This document shows, piece after piece, positions 1 to 4,845 of a stretch of DNA of 6,932 bases. Below the pieces are notes generated by a model that did no database searches, had not been told where the DNA came from, and was given only the letters and a program-made list of their open reading frames with translations. Both the position numbers and the translations under genes were made by a program. Origin of the DNA: Caulobacter sp. (GTDB taxonomy: Bacteria > Pseudomonadota > Alphaproteobacteria > Caulobacterales > Caulobacteraceae); contig JACMOF010000282.1 of NCBI GenBank assembly GCA_014378155.1, positions 1 through 6,932 of the forward strand, in the 5' to 3' direction. Each line of letters opens with the position of its first letter. The first letter of the stretch is position 1.

Positions 1-48
1 GAAGACGACATCCGCCGCGCCCTCGACCGCCTGTTCACCGGCTTCTAG
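1..48 (+). CDS. C-terminal tail of an unidentified protein (partial)
   Basis: The first frame is open from base 1 to a TAG stop at 46-48 and encodes EDDIRRALDRLFTGF. The gene begins outside the window. The tail is charged, probably helical, and too short to assign to a family. Its stop codon lies in the same CTAG tetranucleotide as the stop of the convergent YccF-like gene, so the two reading frames overlap by four bases. That tight tail-to-tail packing, and the absence of another sensible reading of these bases, is the only support for calling it a real gene end. Confidence 0.5.
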   Translation, partial: EDDIRRALDRLFTGF

Positions 49-446
49 CGCTTATCGACCACGACCCGCCCGATCGGCGCTAGGGCCACGACGGCCAACT
101 GCAGGTCCTTGATCGCGAAGGGGATGCCGATGATCGTCACGGCCTCGGCGACGGCGATGACCAGATGGGACAGGGCGATGTACCATCCGCCGAGCACAAA
201 CCAGATGACATTGAGCACGCAGCCCAGGCCGCCGGTCCCCAGGTCGCCTTGGCCAGTCATCACGTCACGCGACACGATTTCCTTGCCGAACGGCCAGAAG
301 GCGAAGCCGGCGATGCGCCAGGCCGCGGCGGTATAGGGCAGGCCTACGACGGTGAGGGCCAGCAGAGCGCCGCCCAGCAGCCACAGCAGGCCGCTGATCC
401 AGCCACCCATCACGAACCACAGGATGTTGAGCAACAGTCGGATCAT
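45..446 (-). CDS. YccF-domain inner membrane protein
   Basis: The 133-residue product matches the YccF (DUF307) pattern: two similar halves, each a hydrophobic segment carrying the N-x-(L/I)-W-F-V-x-G-G-W signature. These are NILWFVMGGW at about residues 8-17 and NVIWFVLGGW at about 79-88. Each is followed by a further hydrophobic stretch (about 19-40 and 89-110) and a VGLP or IGIPF turn, then WPFGKEI near residues 51-57. It should sit in the inner membrane with several helices. The molecular role of YccF proteins is not established. The frame is open far upstream on this strand, but ATG at 446 is chosen because a GGAG Shine-Dalgarno (complement of 453-456) lies six bases before it and the family match begins exactly there. 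It diverges from the FkbM gene and converges on the partial gene at 1-48. Confidence 0.88.
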   Translation of the reverse strand: MIRLLLNILWFVMGGWISGLLWLLGGALLALTVVGLPYTAAAWRIAGFAFWPFGKEIVSRDVMTGQGDLGTGGLGCVLNVIWFVLGGWYIALSHLVIAVAEAVTIIGIPFAIKDLQLAVVALAPIGRVVVDKR

Positions 447-614
447 CGCGGTCTCCAATGTCTTACGACGCCTAGCCGTGCGACGAATCGCGGGCCTTGT
501 CGAGCTTGGCGCGCCGCGACGCAGGTGACGCCGCGTTGCCGGCCGGCTATGTGACGCGCCAGACACAAGATTGCCGCGCCGCGATTCCGTGACGCCGCAC
601 GCGACGAGGACTCC
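447..614. other. Divergent intergenic region with three GTGACGC direct repeats
   Basis: This 168-bp gap must hold the promoters of the YccF-like gene (leftward) and the FkbM gene (rightward). I could not find a convincing -35/-10 pair for either. The motif GTGACGC occurs three times in the same orientation, starting at 525, 551 and 589. The first and third copies extend identically to GTGACGCCGC. Repeated motifs in a divergent promoter region can be regulator sites, but spacings of 26 and 38 bases and the GC-rich background make chance plausible. Confidence 0.35.
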
Positions 615-1469
615 ATGGGCCTGTTCCGCAAGACGAAGCACCAAGCCATCTCGCTGCCGGTCGGCGCCGCCCCCATCCCGACCGCGGTGAAGTTCCGCGG
701 CTGCACCTTCCGCATGCCCGACCACTGGGTGATTACCAAGCAATTGCTGGACGGCAAGGATTACGAGCCCTGGGTGTTGGACTACTTCCTGCAGACGCTG
801 AAGCCCGGCATGACCGTGCTGGACGTCGGCGCTAGCTGGGGCGCCTTCGCCCTGCCAGCCGCCAGGAAGGTCGGAGCCAGCGGCCAGGTCATCGCCATCG
901 AGATGAGCCCTGGCAACGGCCGGGTGATCCTGGAAAGCGCCAAGGCCAATGGCGTGGAGAACATCCGGCTGATCCTGGTCGGCGTGTCCGACACCCTGGG
1001 CACCGCCTTCTTGCGTCGCCAGACGATGCACAACAACCACCAGCTGGAACCGTCGGGCGAGGCCGCGCCGAGCGACCTGGGCGACTACGACTTGGCCCCC
1101 GTGGTGCCGATTGACCTGCTGCGCGGCGAGTTCGGCAAGGTCGATGTGATGAAGATCGACATCGAGGGCATGGAATATCGCGCCTTCATGGGGGCCAAGG
1201 CCTTCATGGCCGACCAGAAGCCCATCACCTTCCTGGAATATTCCCCGGCCTTCCAGGCCGAGACCTCGCGCGCGGAAGGTTCGGCCCTGCTGAGCTTCTT
1301 CCTCGACATGGGCTATGGCGTCGAAATCCTGCACCGCAAAAAGCGGCGCGAGGCCGTGAAGGCGGCCAGCCCTGCCGAAGTGATTGCGAAAGTCGATGAA
1401 GCCTGGAAGCGCCATGTCGAGGACGACAACGGCACCCACCTGGACCTGTGCTTGAAGGCAAGGGGCTAG
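615..1469 (+). CDS. FkbM-family SAM-dependent methyltransferase
   Basis: The 284-residue protein has the class I methyltransferase fold signatures of the FkbM family. Motif I is VLDVGASWGAF (about residues 68-78), the acidic end of strand 2 is IAIEMSPGN (93-101), and the FkbM hallmark VDVMKIDIEGMEYRAFMGA occupies about 176-194, with LEYSP (207-211) on a later strand. FkbM enzymes transfer methyl groups from S-adenosylmethionine, usually to oxygen, on sugars, glycans or polyketides; the substrate cannot be read here. There is no signal peptide, so it is probably cytoplasmic. The ATG at 615 has GAGGA at 606-610, four bases upstream, which is usable but slightly close. The C-terminal 45 residues are Lys/Arg/Glu-rich. 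No glycosyltransferases or sugar genes flank it, so neighbours do not narrow the substrate. It converges on the membrane protein gene ending at 1480, with 10 bases between the stops. Confidence 0.88.
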   Translation: MGLFRKTKHQAISLPVGAAPIPTAVKFRGCTFRMPDHWVITKQLLDGKDYEPWVLDYFLQTLKPGMTVLDVGASWGAFALPAARKVGASGQVIAIEMSPGNGRVILESAKANGVENIRLILVGVSDTLGTAFLRRQTMHNNHQLEPSGEAAPSDLGDYDLAPVVPIDLLRGEFGKVDVMKIDIEGMEYRAFMGAKAFMADQKPITFLEYSPAFQAETSRAEGSALLSFFLDMGYGVEILHRKKRREAVKAASPAEVIAKVDEAWKRHVEDDNGTHLDLCLKARG

Positions 1470-1479
1470 CAGGCCCCGC

Positions 1480-2082
1480 CTACTTGATCAGTTGCCACTT
1501 CTTGGCCCAGCGGCCCTTGCCGAAGCGGGTGAGGATCAGCAGGTAGAGGCCTGAATAGATTACCGTGCCGACGCCGACCGCGACCATGGCCCAAGTTCCG
1601 GGCGTGCGCCACGGCGGCGGCAGAAGCCAGTTGTGCGGCGGTGATGTCAGTTCCCACCAAAGCCCGCCCACCCAGGCCAGCGAGAACAGCAGTACGGCCG
1701 GATAGCGCAGCAGCGGGCTCTTCTGGACCAGCAGCAGGAACTGGACGAAGGCCACGGCCAGGAAAGCCGCGATGGCTGCGCCAGCGGTCAGCCAGCCGTT
1801 ATGAGCCAGAAGTTTGACCCGGATGGCGGCGGTAAAGGCGGCCCACAGCGGCGCCCAAAGCACCGGTCCGAACATCAGCAAGAAGATGCCGACGCCGACC
1901 ACAAGGCCGATCCCGCCGCCGATCACCTTGCCTGCCGCTTCGCCCGCGTGATGGGCCTGGCCGTGGGGGTCGCCGCTGGGATTGTCGGACGAAGTCTCCA
2001 GCGTCGTGTTCAGCGGCGTGGGCGGGCCCTCGGGCTCGACCCACAGCATGTTCGACGTCTTTGGATCGTCCCGCCGCGCCAT
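1480..2082 (-). CDS. Conserved-looking membrane protein of unknown function, coupled to the polyprenyl synthase
   Basis: I do not recognise a family. From ATG at 2082 the product is 200 residues. A polar N-terminus of about 50 residues contains a His/Gly patch (HGQAHHAGEAAGK, about 40-52). Hydrophobic segments follow at about 53-80 (glycine-rich), 94-118, 126-145 and 162-186, and the C-terminus is basic (GKGRWAKKWQLIK), consistent with four or so membrane helices. The start is chosen because the ATG overlaps the polyprenyl synthase TGA as TGATG, a common translational coupling arrangement. No separate strong Shine-Dalgarno is visible, and the frame merely stays open another 18 codons upstream. 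It is the distal gene of a two-gene leftward operon. A role near membrane-bound isoprenoids is possible only by association. Confidence 0.72.
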   Translation of the reverse strand: MARRDDPKTSNMLWVEPEGPPTPLNTTLETSSDNPSGDPHGQAHHAGEAAGKVIGGGIGLVVGVGIFLLMFGPVLWAPLWAAFTAAIRVKLLAHNGWLTAGAAIAAFLAVAFVQFLLLVQKSPLLRYPAVLLFSLAWVGGLWWELTSPPHNWLLPPPWRTPGTWAMVAVGVGTVIYSGLYLLILTRFGKGRWAKKWQLIK

Positions 2083-3092
2083 CAACTGCGCCGGCTGACC
2101 GCGAAGTCGGCCAGGCTTTCCAGGCTGGAGCGCCATTCGTTGGCCGGGAAGCCCGCCAGGGCGCCCTTGGCCTTGTCGGCATATTCCGAGGCCAGGTCGA
2201 GGGTTGCCTCCAGCGCGCCCGTGCCGATGGTCCGTTCGCGGGCGCGGCGGAAGTCGGCGTCTGTCTGCTCGCGACGGCCGATGGCCCGCTCCCAGAACTC
2301 GGCCTCGCGGGGGCCGGACCGGGCGATGGCCAGCAGCAGCGGCAAGGTGGCCTTGCCTTCGCGGAAGTCGTCACCAGCGTTCTTGCCCAAAGCCTCGGTC
2401 GTGCCGCCATAGTCCAAGGCGTCGTCGGCCAGCTGGAAGGCCAGGCCCAGGTTCATGCCATAGGCGCGCAGGGCGTCGGACTGCACGGCCGGCACTCCGG
2501 CCGAGACGCCGCCAGCCTCCGAGGCCGCGGCGAACAGCTCCGCGGTCTTGGCGCCAATGATTTCCAGATACAGCGACTGCGAAAGGTTCAGGTCGTGGCT
2601 GCGGGTGAGTTGTAGAACCTCGCCCTCGGCGATGACGCGGCTGGCCTTGGCCAGGATCTCCAGCGCCTTCATCGAATTCGTTTCGACCATCAGCTCGAAG
2701 GCCCGGGCGAAGAGGAAGTCGCCCACCAGCACGCTTTGCGCCGCGCCCCAAATCAGGTGCGCCGCCATCTTGCCGCGCCGCAGCTGGCTGCCATCGACCA
2801 CGTCGTCGTGCAGCAGGGTGGCGGTGTGGATGAACTCGACGGCGGCGGCCAGCTTGAGGCAGGTGTCGTCGCCCGACCCGGCCAGGCGCGCGGCGGCCAC
2901 GGTCAGCAGCGGGCGCAGGCGCTTGCCGCCGGCGGCGATCAGGTGCTCGGCCAAGGCCGGGATGACCGGCACTTCGCTCTGCATGCGCGCGGTGATCAGG
3001 GCATCGACCCCGGTCATGTCGGCGGCGGCCAGCCGCACGAGACGATCCACCGATCCCGGCTCCCGGGCGAGGGTCGCTGCAGCTGCGTCCAA
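2082..3092 (-). CDS. ispB: Long-chain trans-polyprenyl diphosphate synthase (octaprenyl/decaprenyl type)
   Basis: This enzyme condenses isopentenyl diphosphate with an allylic diphosphate to make the long isoprenoid tail used for ubiquinone. All diagnostic motifs are present in the 336-residue product: GGKRLRP (55-61), the first Asp-rich motif DDVVD (96-100) followed by RRGK (105-108), the second Asp-rich motif DDALD (223-227) after FQLA, and GDDFREGKATLPL (240-252). Length fits the family. Ubiquinone-10 is usual in alphaproteobacteria, so the product may be decaprenyl (the ddsA/dps role); chain length cannot be read with certainty. No ATG lies near the expected N-terminus. TTG at 3092 is chosen because AGGGAGA (complement of 3101-3107) lies eight bases upstream. 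The frame stays open to 3863, but that extension is antisense to the methyltransferase gene. It is the first gene of an operon with the membrane protein at 1480-2082. Confidence 0.93.
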   Translation of the reverse strand: MDAAAATLAREPGSVDRLVRLAAADMTGVDALITARMQSEVPVIPALAEHLIAAGGKRLRPLLTVAAARLAGSGDDTCLKLAAAVEFIHTATLLHDDVVDGSQLRRGKMAAHLIWGAAQSVLVGDFLFARAFELMVETNSMKALEILAKASRVIAEGEVLQLTRSHDLNLSQSLYLEIIGAKTAELFAAASEAGGVSAGVPAVQSDALRAYGMNLGLAFQLADDALDYGGTTEALGKNAGDDFREGKATLPLLLAIARSGPREAEFWERAIGRREQTDADFRRARERTIGTGALEATLDLASEYADKAKGALAGFPANEWRSSLESLADFAVSRRS

Positions 3093-3100
3093 GACAATAC

Positions 3101-3107
3101 TCTCCCT
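3101..3107 (-). promoter_or_regulatory. Shine-Dalgarno site that fixes the TTG start of the polyprenyl synthase
   Basis: Read on the minus strand this is AGGGAGA, eight bases before TTG (3092-3090). It is the only strong purine-rich site near the conserved N-terminus of this reading frame. It selects the TTG over ATT or the distant in-frame upstream starts. Confidence 0.7.
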
Positions 3108-3224
3108 GACTGACGCCCGCCGGGGGTCGGCGTGCGCCTTGCGTCTCGCGGGCTTGATCAGCCGTTGCGAGCGACAATGGTGGCGGGATAGGTCAGGGTC
3201 AAGGCGAGCACAAGGCTTGAAACG

Positions 3225-4106
3225 TTGCCGAACGAGATCCTCCCCCCTGGACCGCCCCTCGGGGTCACTGAAGATACCGTGCTGGGCGGCCGCATCAGGC
3301 TGCGCCAGGCCGTGTCCGGATACCGGGCGGGCATGGACGCCGCCCTGCTGGCGGCGACCTGCGACGCCCGGCCCGGCGATCGCGTCATCGAGGCAGGATG
3401 CGGCGTTGGGGGGGCCCTGCCGGGCCCCCCAAGGCGCCCCCCCCGCACCCCCGTCCTCGGGCCGGGGAGCGGTCCCGCCCGCCCCGGCGAGCGCGTCATC
3501 GAGGCCGGATGCGGCGTTGGCGGCGCCCTGCTGGGCGCCGCAAGCCGCCGACCCGACACCCGATTCGTCGGACTGGAGCGCGACCCGGCCGCCGCCACAT
3601 TGGCGCGCGGCAATGTCGCGCTCAACGGCCTGGAGGCTCGGGTCGAGATCATCGAGGGCGATGTCGAGGCCGGCTTTCGGGCGCTCGACCTGCCCTTGTT
3701 CGACGCGGCGATTAGCAATCCGCCGTTCTTTGACGACCCTGGCGCCCTGCGCGCCCCGGCCGCGGAAAAGTCCGGCGCCTGGATGGCGGATGGCGGCCTG
3801 GCGGCCTGGACGGTCTTTTGCCTGAAAGCGGTGCGCGAGGGCGGGACGGTCACCCTGATTCACCGCGCCGACCGGCTGGGCGACATCCTGACGCTACTGG
3901 CTCCCAAGGCGGGGTCGTTCAGGATCCGCCCCATCGCGCCGTTCGCCGACGCTCCGGCCAAGCGGGTGATCGTCCGGGCGATCAAGACCGGCAAGGCGCC
4001 GCTGGTGCTGTTGCCGCCCCTGGTGCTGCATGAACGGGAGGGCGCGGGACACACGGTGCGGGCGGAAGCGATCCTGAGGGGGGAAACGGGGCTGGGATGG
4101 AGTTAG
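3225..4106 (+). CDS. TrmN6-like (COG4123) SAM-dependent methyltransferase with a duplicated motif I
   Basis: The 293-residue product has the layout of the tRNA1(Val) adenine-N6 methyltransferase group: TEDTVLGGRIRLRQ (15-28), GYRAGMDAALLAA (32-44), SAM motif I VIEAGCGVGG, the acidic strand-2 end FVGLERD (114-120), and the N6-adenine catalytic motif SNPPFF (164-169). It probably methylates a structured RNA, although alphaproteobacterial members are not all proven tRNA enzymes. The oddity is that motif I occurs twice, at 54-63 and 91-100, separated by a Pro/Gly/Arg-rich stretch (65-85) unlike the family. Removing the 37 extra residues gives 256, near the normal length, and restores a continuous family-like sequence. 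The start is TTG at 3225, the only start codon after an in-frame TAG at 3189, with a weak AAGG (3212-3215) nine bases before it. It diverges from the polyprenyl synthase. If the duplication is real the enzyme may be impaired; if it is an assembly error the true gene is intact. Confidence 0.85.
   Translation: MPNEILPPGPPLGVTEDTVLGGRIRLRQAVSGYRAGMDAALLAATCDARPGDRVIEAGCGVGGALPGPPRRPPRTPVLGPGSGPARPGERVIEAGCGVGGALLGAASRRPDTRFVGLERDPAAATLARGNVALNGLEARVEIIEGDVEAGFRALDLPLFDAAISNPPFFDDPGALRAPAAEKSGAWMADGGLAAWTVFCLKAVREGGTVTLIHRADRLGDILTLLAPKAGSFRIRPIAPFADAPAKRVIVRAIKTGKAPLVLLPPLVLHEREGAGHTVRAEAILRGETGLGWS
3365..3586 (+). repeat. In-frame 111-nt tandem duplication; upstream copy heavily altered
   Basis: Copy 1 (3365-3475) and copy 2 (3476-3586) align without a single gap at an offset of 111 bases. 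By hand I count 23 mismatches: 6 in the first 60 positions and 17 in the last 51. Copy 2 encodes the family-like motif I region. Copy 1 contains runs of seven G (3408-3414), six C (3425-3430) and eight C (3437-3444). In about 20 of the 23 mismatches, the base in copy 1 equals the base one or two positions upstream in copy 2, for example GGCGGCG read as GGGGGGG and CGCCGC read as CCCCCC. Because 111 is divisible by three, the reading frame survives. The smearing may run on to about 3485, so the exact junction is uncertain. Confidence 0.85.
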
Positions 4107-4111
4107 CCGTT

Positions 4112-4232
4112 ACTTGCCCCCTAGGGGTCGCTTCGCGATCGTCTTCCCCCATAGGAGGAAGAGCTCAGGCGCGCTGGGCTCCGCGCCCCATGGGGGACGG
4201 ACAGGCGGCGAAGCCGCCAGGTGGGGGCAAGT
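4112..4232. repeat. Composite inverted palindromic (REP-like) element between convergent genes
   Basis: Two related units face each other. The outer arms are a perfect 10-bp inverted repeat: ACTTGCCCCC at 4112-4121 and GGGGGCAAGT at 4223-4232. Each unit contains a small hairpin: TCGC-TTC-GCGA at 4128-4138 on the left and GGCGGC-GAA-GCCGCC at 4204-4218 on the right. Each also has a C-rich/G-rich palindrome: TCTTCCCCC-ATA-GGAGGAAGA at 4142-4162 (one mismatch) and CCCCATGGGG at 4186-4195. The reverse complement of the left unit aligns with the right unit. The arrangement resembles the paired REP/BIME elements common between genes in bacteria. It fills the gap between the stops of the methyltransferase (plus) and the deoxyribosyltransferase-like gene (minus), where it could act as a bidirectional transcription barrier. 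There is no T-tract, so classical intrinsic termination is not shown. Confidence 0.75.
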
Positions 4233-4245
4233 GGGCGAATAGACC

Positions 4246-4809
4246 CTACTCAGCGTACAGCGCCAAGGCGTCCAGGCACATCTCCAGCCCCGTCAGGTCG
4301 TGCAGCGTGTCCTCGGTGATGATCACGAACAGGCGCCGGGCCTCGGCCCACAGCATCACCGTCTCCGGCAGGCCGAAGTCCTCGACCACGCAACCGTCGC
4401 CATCGCGCCAGACGCCGGCCTCGTCGCGCTGGGCGCCGACATGGGCCTCGACCCGGTCGACATATTCGGCCTCGATTTCGTCGGCGACGTTGAGATAGGC
4501 GAAGACCGGCTTGCCCAGCCCAGCCAACACCCCGGCCTCGAAGGCGGCGCTGGCGGCGCAGGACGGACCGCGCCAGGGCGTCAGGTTTATCACGCCGGCG
4601 TCGGCCTGACGCAGCTTCGCCATTCTTTCGGTGTAGAGTTCGCGGGCTTGGATCTCGGAATCGCTGGGATCGCTCTCGACGATGGCGGGCGCCGTCAGGC
4701 CGGTGAAGCCGAAGTTCAGGCACAAGGCGCGTTGCCGGGCGGCGTGCGGCTCGGCGTCGGGCAGCCAGGGTTCGGGGCCGGCCAGCCATAGGGAACGGAC
4801 AGGTCTCAT
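4246..4809 (-). CDS. Nucleoside 2-deoxyribosyltransferase-like protein
   Basis: The 187-residue product resembles nucleoside 2-deoxyribosyltransferases (PF05014 type), which move deoxyribose between bases or hydrolyse deoxynucleosides or their monophosphates. Visible signatures are a first strand ending LAGPE (9-13), ADAGVINLTPWRGPS (69-83), and AFEAGVLAGLGKPVFAY (89-105). Glu91 in the FEAG context is the expected nucleophile. Typical members have an Asp six residues before this Glu; here that position is Ala85, so activity is not assured. The C-terminal part after about 107 is acidic and less recognisable. There is no signal peptide, so it is cytoplasmic. ATG at 4809 is the clear start: it lies inside a perfect palindrome, AAGG sits only four bases upstream, and a candidate promoter would start the mRNA at or next to the ATG. 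It diverges from the CAP-domain gene, 26 bp away. A related Rossmann-like hydrolase is the alternative. Confidence 0.8.
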   Translation of the reverse strand: MRPVRSLWLAGPEPWLPDAEPHAARQRALCLNFGFTGLTAPAIVESDPSDSEIQARELYTERMAKLRQADAGVINLTPWRGPSCAASAAFEAGVLAGLGKPVFAYLNVADEIEAEYVDRVEAHVGAQRDEAGVWRDGDGCVVEDFGLPETVMLWAEARRLFVIITEDTLHDLTGLEMCLDALALYAE

Positions 4810-4816
4810 GAGACCT
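4801..4816. repeat. Perfect 16-bp palindrome over the start codon of the deoxyribosyltransferase-like gene
   Basis: AGGTCTCATGAGACCT is identical to its reverse complement. On the minus strand it covers the weak Shine-Dalgarno (AGG), the ATG and codons 2-3 (AGA CCT). In RNA it could fold into a six-base-pair stem with the AUG in a CAUG loop; in DNA it could be a dimeric regulator site overlapping the probable transcription start. Symmetry stops exactly at these ends, since 4800 C and 4817 T do not pair. Confidence 0.6.
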
Positions 4817-4845
4817 TAGAGCTTGCGCAAACGGGATGCTGTCAA
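4815..4845 (-). promoter_or_regulatory. Candidate promoter of the deoxyribosyltransferase-like gene, leaderless arrangement
   Basis: Read on the minus strand, TTGACA (4845-4840) is followed after 17 bases by GCTCTAAG (4822-4815). This is close to the Caulobacter housekeeping -10 pattern GCTANAWC in six of eight positions. The spacing is two bases longer than that pattern usually has. A start six to seven bases downstream falls at 4809-4808, on the A or T of the ATG, which predicts a leaderless transcript. The -35 box lies within the first codons of the divergent CAP-domain gene. Confidence 0.45.

Noticed and set aside
447..1439. Long upstream extension of the YccF-like frame on the minus strand (total 464 codons)
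   Set aside because: It is antisense to the FkbM gene, lacks family similarity, and the Shine-Dalgarno and YccF match begin at 446. High GC leaves antisense frames open.
1462..1477. Short hairpin GGGGC-TAGCAG-GCCCC between convergent stops as a terminator
   Set aside because: Only five base pairs with no T-tract in either direction; equally likely by chance at this GC content.
3177..3191. Four-codon ORF ATG-GTG-GCG-GGA-TAG upstream of the methyltransferase, a possible leader peptide
   Set aside because: It has no ribosome site and no regulatory codon content, and such short ORFs are expected by chance.
3093..3224. A small DUF2007-type gene, which I recall being common between these two genes in other alphaproteobacteria
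   Set aside because: The gap is only 132 bp and no frame in it gives a start plus a family-like sequence.
3365..3586. CRISPR or minisatellite interpretation of the tandem repeat
   Set aside because: There are only two copies and no spacers, and the sequence is coding for a known motif; the mismatch pattern fits smeared duplication instead.
2548..3825. 425-codon plus-strand open frame opposite the polyprenyl synthase
   Set aside because: Ser/Arg/Pro-rich shadow with no recognisable domain; it overlaps two well-supported genes.
3093..3863. 257-codon N-terminal extension of the polyprenyl synthase frame
   Set aside because: It is low-complexity, runs antisense to the methyltransferase including its smeared repeat, and the synthase family needs no such domain.
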